Assembly: GCA_937920105.1 (NCBI GenBank)
Contig: CALETH010000090.1
Coordinates: 1-61,092, forward strand
Direction of reading: 5' to 3'
DNA: 61,092 nucleotides
Origin: an uncultured Bacteroidota bacterium
GTDB lineage: Bacteria > Bacteroidota > Ignavibacteria > UBA10030 > UBA8401
Shown: positions 53,287 through 60,272 of the stretch, one piece after another
How positions within the stretch are numbered: position 1 is the stretch's first letter
How the letters are laid out: the number at the start of each line of letters is the position of its first letter
Position numbers and translations under genes: made by a program
Notes under the pieces: generated by a model
What the model saw: only the letters and a program-made list of their open reading frames with translations
The model's database searches: none
Told to the model about the DNA's origin: nothing

Positions 53287-53543
53287 TTATTTTGAGCGGG
53301 AGACGGGACTCGAACCCGCGACCAATTCCGCTTTCAAGCGGAATGTCTCTACCTTTTCTATAAATCTCTTAATATTTTTTAACTTCTTTAATTCTCTTTC
53401 TCACTGAACCGCTTCTGCTCGTGCAAAATATTCTTCAAAATATTCTACTTTCCATGGTTGGTATCTTTTTGTCCAACGTGCCTGAGAACTATGTAATACT
53501 TATCAAACTTTTCGCTTTTCAAAATATAAAGATAGTATTTCAT
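53287..53543 (-). pseudogene. GIY-YIG nuclease-like pseudogene ending in a tRNA-Gly 3' half
   Basis: From an ATG at 53543, five bases past tRNA-Gly, one frame reads MKYYLYILKSEKFDKYYI, the start of small GIY-YIG domain proteins. The next part is in another frame: RWTKRYQPWKVEYFEEYFAR, then AEAVQ, an in-frame TGA, and ERELKKLKNIKRFIEKV. These match the C-terminal half of the domain, so an internal piece has been lost with a frameshift, and one stop has arisen. The tail RLKAELVAGSSPVSRSK is encoded by a duplicated tRNA-Gly 3' half and ends four bases before tRNA-Thr. The gene is inactive as read. GIY-YIG identity rests on motif recognition. Confidence 0.75.
53293..53325 (-). repeat. Duplicated tRNA-Gly 3' half (copy of 53546-53578)
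   Basis: Thirty-three bases are identical to the T arm, acceptor 3' strand and discriminator region of tRNA-Gly(TCC) at 53546-53578. The two copies form a direct repeat bracketing the GIY-YIG pseudogene, as expected from insertion at the tRNA 3' end. Upstream (to about 53355) a 7-bp ATTCCGC/GCGGAAT hairpin replaces the anticodon arm and a GGTAGAGACA remnant resembles the D loop. The 5' acceptor strand is absent, so this is not a functional tRNA. Confidence 0.85.
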
Positions 53544-53547
53544 CCTG

Positions 53548-53620
53548 AGCGGGAGACGGGACTCGAACCCGCGACCAACAGCTTGGAAGGCTGTGACTCT
53601 ACCAACTGAGTTACTCCCGC
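53548..53620 (-). tRNA. tRNA-Gly (anticodon TCC)
   Basis: Acceptor GCGGGAG/CTCCCGC, anticodon stem ACAGC/GCTGT around CTTCCAA (anticodon TCC), T arm GCGGG-TTCGAGT-CCCGT. Intact, with U at the discriminator position and no encoded CCA. Its 3' half is duplicated at 53293-53325. Confidence 0.95.
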
Positions 53621-53640
53621 AATTTTTTCTTTATTTTTTT

Positions 53641-53687
53641 CGAACCCGCAACCAATCCCGATTTATCGGGATGACTCTACCAACTAC
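53641..53687 (-). pseudogene. tRNA-Gly-like remnant with replaced anticodon arm
   Basis: AGTTGGTAGAGTCA matches the tRNA-Gly D arm exactly and TTGGTTGCGGGTTCG matches its variable/T region with one change. Between them an eight-base palindrome ATCCCGAT/ATCGGGAT takes the place of the anticodon arm. Both acceptor strands are missing. It lies 20 bases upstream of tRNA-Gly. Confidence 0.75.
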
Positions 53688-53713
53688 ATTTTATTTTAAA
53701 AATATTTTTGGTG

Positions 53714-53796
53714 TGGGTAGGAAAGGATTCGAACCTTTGAAGCCCGGAGGCGTCAGATTTACAGTCTGATGCAGTTGGCCACTTTGCTACCTACCC
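53714..53796 (-). tRNA. tRNA-Tyr (anticodon GTA)
   Basis: Acceptor GGGTAGG/CCTACCC with A73, anticodon stem CAGA/TCTG around CTGTAAA (anticodon GTA), a long variable arm (CGCCTCCGGGCTT) as expected for bacterial tRNA-Tyr, and T arm with GGTTCGAATCC. 83 bases. Confidence 0.95.
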
Positions 53797-53803
53797 AATC
53801 CTG

Positions 53804-53876
53804 AGCTGGCGATGGGATTCGAACCCGCGACCTACTGATTACAAATCAGTTGCTCTACCAACTGAGCTACGCCAGC
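53804..53876 (-). tRNA. tRNA-Thr (anticodon TGT)
   Basis: Acceptor GCTGGCG/CGCCAGC, anticodon stem ACTGA/TCAGT around TTTGTAA (anticodon TGT), T arm with GGTTCGAATCC. First gene after the promoter; the order Thr-Tyr-Gly-Thr is the same as the E. coli thrU-tyrU-glyT-thrT cluster. Confidence 0.95.
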
Positions 53877-53917
53877 AAAATATTTTTTCTACCTCTCTAT
53901 AAAAAGGGTAGATAAAG

Positions 53918-53945
53918 AATATAACATTTTTTCTTATAAAGTCAA
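53918..53945 (-). promoter_or_regulatory. Sigma-70-type promoter for the tRNA cluster and downstream array
   Basis: On the minus strand TTGACT (53945-53940) and TATATT (53923-53918) are 16 bases apart, placing a start about 35 bases before tRNA-Thr(TGT). This is the only clear promoter I see for the tRNA-secE-rpoBC direction. Confidence 0.65.
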
Positions 53946-53966
53946 ACAATTTTTGAGAAAATTAAC

Positions 53967-55574
53967 TTAATTCTCCAATAAAGTTTTTTCATATTCTTCT
54001 TTAAACTTTTTCAATCCATTAAAAATAGATTCTGCAAGAAGTTTTTGTCCGGTAAAACTGCGAAGAAATTTTTCATCATTAAGATTGGAAATATAAGCGG
54101 TTTCTATTAACACGTTCGGCATGGAAGCACCAACCAGTACGTAAAAACCGGCTTGCTTCACTCCTCTACTGTTGAGTGGTAATTTTTTATCCATTTCGAT
54201 ATTTAAAAACCCTGCAAAGAGTTCGCTTTGTTTTACATAAGCACTTTGTGCCATTGTTAAAAGGATAAAATTTTCTTCTGTTAATTTTTGGTACCGTTCT
54301 TCGTAATCTTTTTCTAATTTTACTACAGAGTTTTCTTTTTCTGCAACACGGATTGCGGCTTCAGTTTTTCCGGGACGCAAAAGATAAATTTCATATCCAT
54401 TCGCATTCGTTGGTTTTTGTTCGGTGGAATTACAATGAATGCTGATAAAAAGTTTTCCTCCCGCTTCATTAGCAATTTGTCCCCTTCTATATAATTCTAT
54501 AAACTTATCTGTTTTTCTTGTATAGACTACTTTTATATCTGGCAGTTTTTCTTCTATTAATTCTCCAAGTTTTAAAGCAACACCAAGTGTAATATCTTTT
54601 TCTCGTGTTCCAAGATTTCCAATACTGCCGGGGTCTTTTCCACCATGTCCTGCATCAATTACCACAACATCTAATTTCCATTTTTTTCGTTCTTTATCTA
54701 TATCCAAATTTATATCAGGGAGTTTCTTTTCTTCTGGTATTGTTACGGAAGATGGGATGCGTTCTAATGTTGGAAGTATTACTATAACATCATTACTGTT
54801 TGTATTGGAAACTAATTCTGTTGAAGTAATTTTTTTATCTACACGAAAACTGAGTTGTAATGAAAGTGGAGATTGAACTGCGATAAGTTTTTTTACTACT
54901 CCAGTAAATTTTAACTTATTTAATTTTGCAACATTCGCTTTTCCATTTGGGATGGTAACGTACAACCATTTATCCGTGTTTTGCATGGATTGAACTACAT
55001 CAGTAAATTTTTGTAATGCGTGAATGCGAAGAAGGTATCCGTTGGCTTTTTCTTCAATAGAAACTCCGGTAATATTTTTACCTTCAGCATCTGTGGTTAC
55101 TGGTGGTGGTTCTTTAATAAGGATTGGCGCATTAACGGAAAACTGTAAACCAGCAACATCATCTAACAAAGAAATAAAATATGGAAGTGGTGCGAAAAAT
55201 TTTTGCTCTACAAATTTAAATGGTAATGGAATTTGTGTGATATTTTGCTTCTTGCTTTTTGTATTGGTTATTATAACAAAAGAATTTTCCGCAGTAATTT
55301 TTATGGTAACACTGGGATACAGTACTTCCATTTTTTTTAGTGTGGGATTTATATATGTACGAGTAGAAGTAAATGCAGCAATATCATCTACACAAATGTA
55401 ATATTGTTTTCCAACGAGTATTGAACGAACTTTTTTTACAAGATTGGATTTTTCTTGCAAGGAAATTTCCAACTTGTCCGTTTCAATTTCGTATTTGGGA
55501 TTTTGAGATTGTGCAAAAAAATTATTACATCCCGCGAAAAAAATAGAAAGTAAAAAAATGGTGCGAAGTATCAT
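53967..55574 (-). CDS. N-acetylmuramoyl-L-alanine amidase (Amidase_3)
   Basis: A zinc amidase that cleaves the amide between muramic acid and the stem peptide, involved in cell separation or wall turnover. The catalytic domain starts near 301 (LDVVVIDAGHGGKDPGS) with ligands His310, Glu325 (GTREKDI) and His380 (ISIHCN), and catalytic Glu491 (VLIETAYIS). About 290 N-terminal residues form an AMIN-like or wall-binding region. The N-terminus MILRTIFLLSIFFAGCNNF has a possible lipobox at Cys16. The start overlaps the yajQ stop (ATGA). Confidence 0.92.
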   Translation of the reverse strand: MILRTIFLLSIFFAGCNNFFAQSQNPKYEIETDKLEISLQEKSNLVKKVRSILVGKQYYICVDDIAAFTSTRTYINPTLKKMEVLYPSVTIKITAENSFVIITNTKSKKQNITQIPLPFKFVEQKFFAPLPYFISLLDDVAGLQFSVNAPILIKEPPPVTTDAEGKNITGVSIEEKANGYLLRIHALQKFTDVVQSMQNTDKWLYVTIPNGKANVAKLNKLKFTGVVKKLIAVQSPLSLQLSFRVDKKITSTELVSNTNSNDVIVILPTLERIPSSVTIPEEKKLPDINLDIDKERKKWKLDVVVIDAGHGGKDPGSIGNLGTREKDITLGVALKLGELIEEKLPDIKVVYTRKTDKFIELYRRGQIANEAGGKLFISIHCNSTEQKPTNANGYEIYLLRPGKTEAAIRVAEKENSVVKLEKDYEERYQKLTEENFILLTMAQSAYVKQSELFAGFLNIEMDKKLPLNSRGVKQAGFYVLVGASMPNVLIETAYISNLNDEKFLRSFTGQKLLAESIFNGLKKFKEEYEKTLLEN

Positions 55575-56068
55575 GAGCGATAGTTGGTAAATTGTAGGGG
55601 TAATGAAATATCTTTAGTTTTTAACATTGCAATAACTTCTTGTAAATCATCTTTGTTTTTTCCTGTAACACGAACTTGTTCTTCCATAATTTGTGCTTGT
55701 ACTTTGAGTTTTGTTTCTTTAATTATTTGTACAAGTTTTTTTGCATTTTCTTTATCTATTCCTACTTGAAGAGAAATTTTTTGCCGTACCATACTTCCAC
55801 TTGCTGGCTCTACTGAACCATATTTTAATGCTTTTACAGAGATTCCTCGTTTGATAAATTTGTTTTGCAAAATATCAACGACCGCTTGCAAACGAAAATC
55901 ATTGTCACTCAAAACGGTAATTTCTTTTTCTTTTTGATTGAATTCTATTGTGGTTTTAGAATCTTTAAAATCATATCGTTGAGAAATTTCTTTTCGTGTT
56001 TGGTTGAGTGCGTTATCAACTTCTTGCATATCAACTTCTGAAACTATATCAAATGATGGTTGAGACAT
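55571..56068 (-). CDS. yajQ: YajQ family nucleotide-binding protein
   Basis: A 165-residue protein of the YajQ (UPF0234) family, a two-domain ferredoxin-like fold; a Xanthomonas member binds cyclic di-GMP. Conserved parts: PSFDIVSEVDMQEVDNALNQ, ISQRYDFKDS, GSMVRQKISLQVGIDKENAK and the ending DISLPLQFTNYRS. It is translationally coupled to the amidase by an ATGA overlap. Confidence 0.95.
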   Translation of the reverse strand: MSQPSFDIVSEVDMQEVDNALNQTRKEISQRYDFKDSKTTIEFNQKEKEITVLSDNDFRLQAVVDILQNKFIKRGISVKALKYGSVEPASGSMVRQKISLQVGIDKENAKKLVQIIKETKLKVQAQIMEEQVRVTGKNKDDLQEVIAMLKTKDISLPLQFTNYRS

Positions 56069-56102
56069 GGGTTATTCCTTAATAAAAAATAATTTAAGAT
56101 AC

Positions 56103-56142
56103 GATTGCTTCGTTCCGATAAATCGGAACTCGCAATGACAAT
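56103..56142. repeat. Dispersed palindrome (ATTGC...GCAAT, CAATGAC end)
   Basis: Outer arms ATTGC and GCAAT and inner arms GTTCCGAT and ATCGGAAC. It ends in CAATGACAAT. A second copy lies at 57374-57413, placing one on each side of the OstA-like gene. Confidence 0.7.
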
Positions 56143-56148
56143 AGAGTT

Positions 56149-57366
56149 TTATTGTTTTGTTGGACGATTATTGTATAATACAAACCCATCCAAATTATAT
56201 TCTTGTATTTTTGTTCTTATAAGATTTTCCGGATAATATGTTCCTTCTACTCCACGTAATATATGAATTGTTTCTGGTTTCCCTTCTTTTAATTTCATAG
56301 AAATAATATCTCCGGTTGTTTTATTGGCTCCGTTTGGTGTAATATCTTCATATAGAAAATACAAACTTATTGCGTTTTGAAAAACAGAAATTTTTTGTAG
56401 TGTATTGTTTTCAAAATCTAAAATAATATTTTTTCCTGTGAGTTGATTGTATCGTGATTGATATTGTGAATTGCTTGATGAAACTGCGAACGCATGTCCG
56501 CGGATATATGCGGTACGTAATTTTTTCTTTTGTAATTGCAGTGAAATTGTATCTCCGGTTATTTGATTATCATCAAACCAAACGATGGGATTATTTTGTA
56601 ATTCGATACTGTCATTTTTCATTATGTATGAAAGCATTCCGCATTGTGCTGTGAGTTTTCCACGAATAAGGACAACACTATCTTGGGCGACGAGTTTTTT
56701 TAGTGTGTCTCCAAATGATTCCATTGTTGTGCTTTGAACAAATAGTGTATCTTTTTCTTTTGTGGTGGTATCTATTTGTACAAGTTTTGGCTGCTGTGTA
56801 ATTTTGGTGTAATGTGCTGCATCATAATGTTCTAAATAATTTCCGAAAACGGTGATGTTATCTTTAACATTCTGCATTTTTACATTTTTGATTGCAATGG
56901 ATTTTCGTTCTTTTTCAAAATAGGTTAATTCATCACAAAAAATTGTGGTGGATGAATCTATAATGCGTACGTTTTGACGAAATTCTGCTCGTCGTTCTTC
57001 TAAAAAATATTTTCCAAAATCTGCGGTGAGTGTAATATTTTTTGTTTGAAGTTTGACATTTTTTTCGCAATCGGCAAATTTTGTGTTTCCATAATATCTT
57101 CCACGTTGAGCGGTCAATGTTATTGTATCTCTTACCACTCTTACATTTCCAAAAACTTCTACTTCATTTTTAGAAAGATATTGTATTGCATTATCACACC
57201 AAAGTTTTATGTTTCCTTGTGTGAGATATACATTTCCTTGCCACTCTCGTACGTTTTCATCACCAATAGTTTTTCCAACAAGGTTTTCGGCTTGGATGGT
57301 GATGAGATTTTTTTCTTGTGAAAAGAGTGTGGTGAAAAAAAATATTTGAATGATGATAAATTTCAT
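56149..57366 (-). CDS. OstA-like protein (LptA/LptD N-terminal-type)
   Basis: A 405-residue exported protein (signal peptide MKFIIIQIFFFTTLFS). The body has the repeating strand pattern of OstA-like domains: ITIQAENLVGKTIGDENVRE, VYLTQGNIKLWCDNAIQYLS, FGNVRVVRDTITLTAQRGRY and FRQNVRIIDSSTTIFCDELT. Such domains form the periplasmic bridge that moves lipopolysaccharide to the outer membrane. There is no LptD barrel. It lies downstream of lptC in the same direction, so an Lpt bridge role is likely. Confidence 0.85.
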   Translation of the reverse strand: MKFIIIQIFFFTTLFSQEKNLITIQAENLVGKTIGDENVREWQGNVYLTQGNIKLWCDNAIQYLSKNEVEVFGNVRVVRDTITLTAQRGRYYGNTKFADCEKNVKLQTKNITLTADFGKYFLEERRAEFRQNVRIIDSSTTIFCDELTYFEKERKSIAIKNVKMQNVKDNITVFGNYLEHYDAAHYTKITQQPKLVQIDTTTKEKDTLFVQSTTMESFGDTLKKLVAQDSVVLIRGKLTAQCGMLSYIMKNDSIELQNNPIVWFDDNQITGDTISLQLQKKKLRTAYIRGHAFAVSSSNSQYQSRYNQLTGKNIILDFENNTLQKISVFQNAISLYFLYEDITPNGANKTTGDIISMKLKEGKPETIHILRGVEGTYYPENLIRTKIQEYNLDGFVLYNNRPTKQ

Positions 57367-57373
57367 TTTGATA

Positions 57374-57413
57374 GATTGCTTCGTTCCAATACATCGGAAC
57401 TCGCAATGACAAT
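57374..57413. repeat. Dispersed palindrome between lptC and the OstA-like gene
   Basis: Second copy of the element at 56103-56142. Outer arms ATTGC/GCAAT are intact; the inner stem is weaker (TTCCAAT...ATCGGAA). Confidence 0.7.
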
Positions 57414-57417
57414 TATT

Positions 57418-57951
57418 TTAGTTTTTTGTTTCTGCTTTTCCTGTTACTTTGAAGATTCTGTAGTTTCGCAAATTTTGGTCAGATTCAAATCCGTGTCCTT
57501 GTAGTTGTTCTGTTGGTGTAGTAATAGTAACAAATTCATTAGAGTGTACAAGTTGTTTTTGATTGTTCCATAATAATTTTTCGGTTTTTACTTTTACATT
57601 ATCATCCGAAACAAATACAACGTTTCCTTTTGCTTCAAGATTATTGGTGTTTTCATCTATAGTACCGGAAAGGGCTGTGAGAACGGATGTGTGTTTGCCG
57701 GACGGGTCATAAAAATCTACGCGAACATTATTATCTAATTGTGTTGTTTTAGAATTATCAAATGTTGAAATGTGTCCGGCGTGGAGAATTGCTTTTACTT
57801 TTGCGGAATCTGTAAATGTAATTTTTGTATTCCAACTTTCTTGGCTTGGAAGATTTGTGCTGGATAGATTTTGAAGTACGGATGGCTGAATTTTTTCTTC
57901 ACATCCGAGAAAAATTATTGTGGAAAAAATTATCAAAAGAATTTTTTGCAT
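57418..57951 (-). CDS. lptC: LPS export protein LptC
   Basis: A 177-residue lipoprotein-like protein with a hydrophobic N-terminus and likely lipobox at Cys17 (TIIFLGCEEK). The rest matches LptC: HISTFDNSKTTQLDNNVRVD, FYDPSGKHTSVLTALSGTID, NNLEAKGNVVF and LQGHGFESDQNLRNYRIFKV. LptC anchors the Lpt bridge in the inner membrane. FCB-type LptC is often a lipoprotein. Confidence 0.88.
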   Translation of the reverse strand: MQKILLIIFSTIIFLGCEEKIQPSVLQNLSSTNLPSQESWNTKITFTDSAKVKAILHAGHISTFDNSKTTQLDNNVRVDFYDPSGKHTSVLTALSGTIDENTNNLEAKGNVVFVSDDNVKVKTEKLLWNNQKQLVHSNEFVTITTPTEQLQGHGFESDQNLRNYRIFKVTGKAETKN

Positions 57952-58019
57952 TATGTAAAATACAATTCTTTTGAGGGAAAGTAAATATTAAAGGAGGAAT
58001 TTAGAAGGATAAAGTAAAA

Positions 58020-58670
58020 TTATTCTCTTTCGTAAATCTTAAATATTTTTTTTGTTATCGAGACTATTGTTGTTGCGATAATTGCTCCGGAAAATGCCAA
58101 AAAAATATCTTTTTGTGCATCCCAAATATCTCCTTGTGTTCCGAGATAGGCATCTCCTTGTGATGGAAAAAATATATCAGCAACTGCCCACTCTATCAAT
58201 TCGTAAAATCCGCTTACGGAAAGTGTAATTTCTATTGGTAAAATCCATGCAACTAATATTGGATATTTTAACCATTTGAGAAATAATTCTCTCATCGGAT
58301 AGGCGAGAAGAAATCCGAAACTGAAGTGGACTATTCTATCATAATGATTTCTTGTGGTGTGAAAATAATTTTGCAGCCAATATCCTAATGGGTTTTCGGC
58401 GTAGGTGTATTTTGAGCCGTACACATGAAGGCAGAGGTATATGCAGATTAATAAATAGGTGAGGTCGCTGAATTGATATTTTTTATAGGTTGCGATTAAG
58501 AAGGTGAGAAAAAGTATTGTGAGGATATTTTCCAGTATCCAATTATTGAGGTCGCTTGTGCCGACTAATGTGTTGATAAAAATAATGGTGAATGTGCTGA
58601 TGAAGAGCCATAACCATGGATTTTTTTTGAATGGTGTTCGTTCTTTAGAAATGGTAACGGTAAAGGGCAT
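58020..58670 (-). CDS. DUF2238 / YjdF-like membrane protein
   Basis: A 216-residue integral membrane protein with about six hydrophobic helices. The signature is HYDRIVHFSFGFLLAYPMRE, then SGFYELIEWAVADIFFPSQG and DAYLGTQGDIWDAQKD. The conserved His/Asp/Glu set suggests a metal site, but the family has no established function. It stands alone, not coupled to neighbours. Confidence 0.88.
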   Translation of the reverse strand: MPFTVTISKERTPFKKNPWLWLFISTFTIIFINTLVGTSDLNNWILENILTILFLTFLIATYKKYQFSDLTYLLICIYLCLHVYGSKYTYAENPLGYWLQNYFHTTRNHYDRIVHFSFGFLLAYPMRELFLKWLKYPILVAWILPIEITLSVSGFYELIEWAVADIFFPSQGDAYLGTQGDIWDAQKDIFLAFSGAIIATTIVSITKKIFKIYERE

Positions 58671-58707
58671 GTGGGGTTGGGATATAAGTTTGTGTAATTT
58701 TAATAGA

Positions 58708-59631
58708 TTATTTGAATAAATTCTTTATATTTTTTTCCCAATCACTTTTATGTATAAATCTTTCCTTATGCAAATTGTCTGATAATAATTCAGCTTTTGT
58801 TAACTTACTAAGTTCCTCCCACTGTTTACCTAATATATATGTTGCATTATATCTTTTATTGCTTTCTAATATATAAATATCATTTTTTGTAAAGCCAAAG
58901 ATATAATATCCATTAAAGCCATTTTTACCGTATGCAAGTAGGTCTGGTTCAAATGTTGTTATAAGTTCAAGCCGTTTATTTATTATAGGTTGAACTCCTT
59001 TAGGTATATTTCTGTTAATCTTTTCAATATCCGTTCGAACTTTTTCCCAAGGATGTTTTCCAGGTGGTAAAATTTCCCAATTTAATAATTTTTCTTTTGA
59101 CTTAATTATTGGATGTAAATTTGAATTTAGAATTTGACATTTACCAAAACATTCTAAAAACATATTTATTATGTGAATAATTAGATTTTCATGTTCTTTA
59201 TTAAATACTAGTTCTCTTGTTAGTATTATTTTTTCATTTTTTTGATTAGCAATTTCAAGTTGTTCTGAATAGGGCAATACTCTTTCCCTTGGATATCTAT
59301 AGTAAGGAATGTCAACTATTCGATAATGTTCTTCAACGATTCCTCTTCCAGCCCATTGATTCCACCTCCATTCTCCTTGTCTATATGCTGTTTCCTTTTC
59401 TAAATCTTTCCTAATGATAAAATATCCTTCAGAATTCCTCAAAGTATACTTACCTATTGCTTTAGGTAATACTTTTTCTCCTTCTTCTAAATTAGAAGTA
59501 AACCCAATTTCTATTAACTTTGTCTTATAAGAAGATAAATCATTGATACCAACATAAAAACTTTGTCCCTCTTTTAAAAAATTTTTTATTTTGCTTAAAT
59601 TTCTTATGTATTTTTTTTCTTTGATTATCAT
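58708..59631 (-). CDS. Hypothetical protein of the RloB-linked module
   Basis: A 307-residue soluble protein that I do not recognise. Notable segments are VLPKAIGKYTLRNSEGYFII near 54-73, GEWRWNQWAGRGIVEEHYRI near 87-106, LNWEILPPGKHPWEKV near 185-200 and, at the C-terminus, LGKQWEELSKLTKAELLSD. Trp-rich motifs and a mixed alpha/beta pattern suggest a globular enzyme or binding protein. The start lies ten bases past the RloB stop, so it is in the same transcript. Confidence 0.7.
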   Translation of the reverse strand: MIIKEKKYIRNLSKIKNFLKEGQSFYVGINDLSSYKTKLIEIGFTSNLEEGEKVLPKAIGKYTLRNSEGYFIIRKDLEKETAYRQGEWRWNQWAGRGIVEEHYRIVDIPYYRYPRERVLPYSEQLEIANQKNEKIILTRELVFNKEHENLIIHIINMFLECFGKCQILNSNLHPIIKSKEKLLNWEILPPGKHPWEKVRTDIEKINRNIPKGVQPIINKRLELITTFEPDLLAYGKNGFNGYYIFGFTKNDIYILESNKRYNATYILGKQWEELSKLTKAELLSDNLHKERFIHKSDWEKNIKNLFK

Positions 59632-59641
59632 GATTTTTACC

Positions 59642-60265
59642 TCAAATATTAATTTTATTTATTTCCTCAACAAGAAAGTGAATGCTTGTAGAAGGGTTTC
59701 CTTCTTTGCTTAAATTTTTGTTCCAATCAATATTATTATATTCAAGCACTTTGTGTTTTGCATTTTTCATTGCAGTATTTTGAAATGGTAGCAACAAATC
59801 AAAAACCTTTTGATTTTTTTCAAATGTACCAAGTGTATGAATTTTAAACCCAGCACGAATTTTCTCTGTAATAGTTTTTCTATCAATAATAGAAGTGAGC
59901 ATAAAAAAATGAAGTGCCAACCATAATTCAAAACATGGGTTTGTATAGGCAATGTGAATATTATTTTGGGATGCTTTTTGAACTGTTTGCATCAATTCTT
60001 TTTTATTATCTTTGTAAAAATCGTCAACATCAAATATACACCATACTTGATCTCCATCTTCTTTATGAAGATGTTCTTTTTTCCATTGGATAATTTTTGT
60101 TATTAACTCATGCGGCGTTCCACACAACTGTCTTTTAGGCATAAGAAGCGGTGTGCGAAGATGATTTTTATAATCTTGAAAGTATTCTATTTCCGCTTTT
60201 TCTGTATGGGACCAAACAAAAATTTTAGGGTGAACTTTACGATGATGTATTTTCTTTCTATACAT
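59642..60265 (-). CDS. rloB: RloB-like protein
   Basis: A 207-residue RloB family protein. VWCIFDVDDFYKDNKKEL and HIAYTNPCFELWLALHFF are the family core. The family is linked to restriction and abortive-infection loci and probably has a TOPRIM-like nuclease fold. The N-terminal motif usually written E-G-x-x-T-E is here WSHTEKAEIEYF, so the first acidic residue appears to be replaced by His. It follows the ATPase gene by seven bases. Confidence 0.85.
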   Translation of the reverse strand: MYRKKIHHRKVHPKIFVWSHTEKAEIEYFQDYKNHLRTPLLMPKRQLCGTPHELITKIIQWKKEHLHKEDGDQVWCIFDVDDFYKDNKKELMQTVQKASQNNIHIAYTNPCFELWLALHFFMLTSIIDRKTITEKIRAGFKIHTLGTFEKNQKVFDLLLPFQNTAMKNAKHKVLEYNNIDWNKNLSKEGNPSTSIHFLVEEINKINI

Positions 60266-60272
60266 TAGTATT

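Noticed and set aside
53293..53355. A functional tRNA-Ser or tRNA-Glu at the duplicated tRNA 3' half
   Set aside because: The 5' acceptor strand is missing, the anticodon loop would have six bases, and there is no long variable arm. The 3' part is identical to tRNA-Gly, so it is a fragment.
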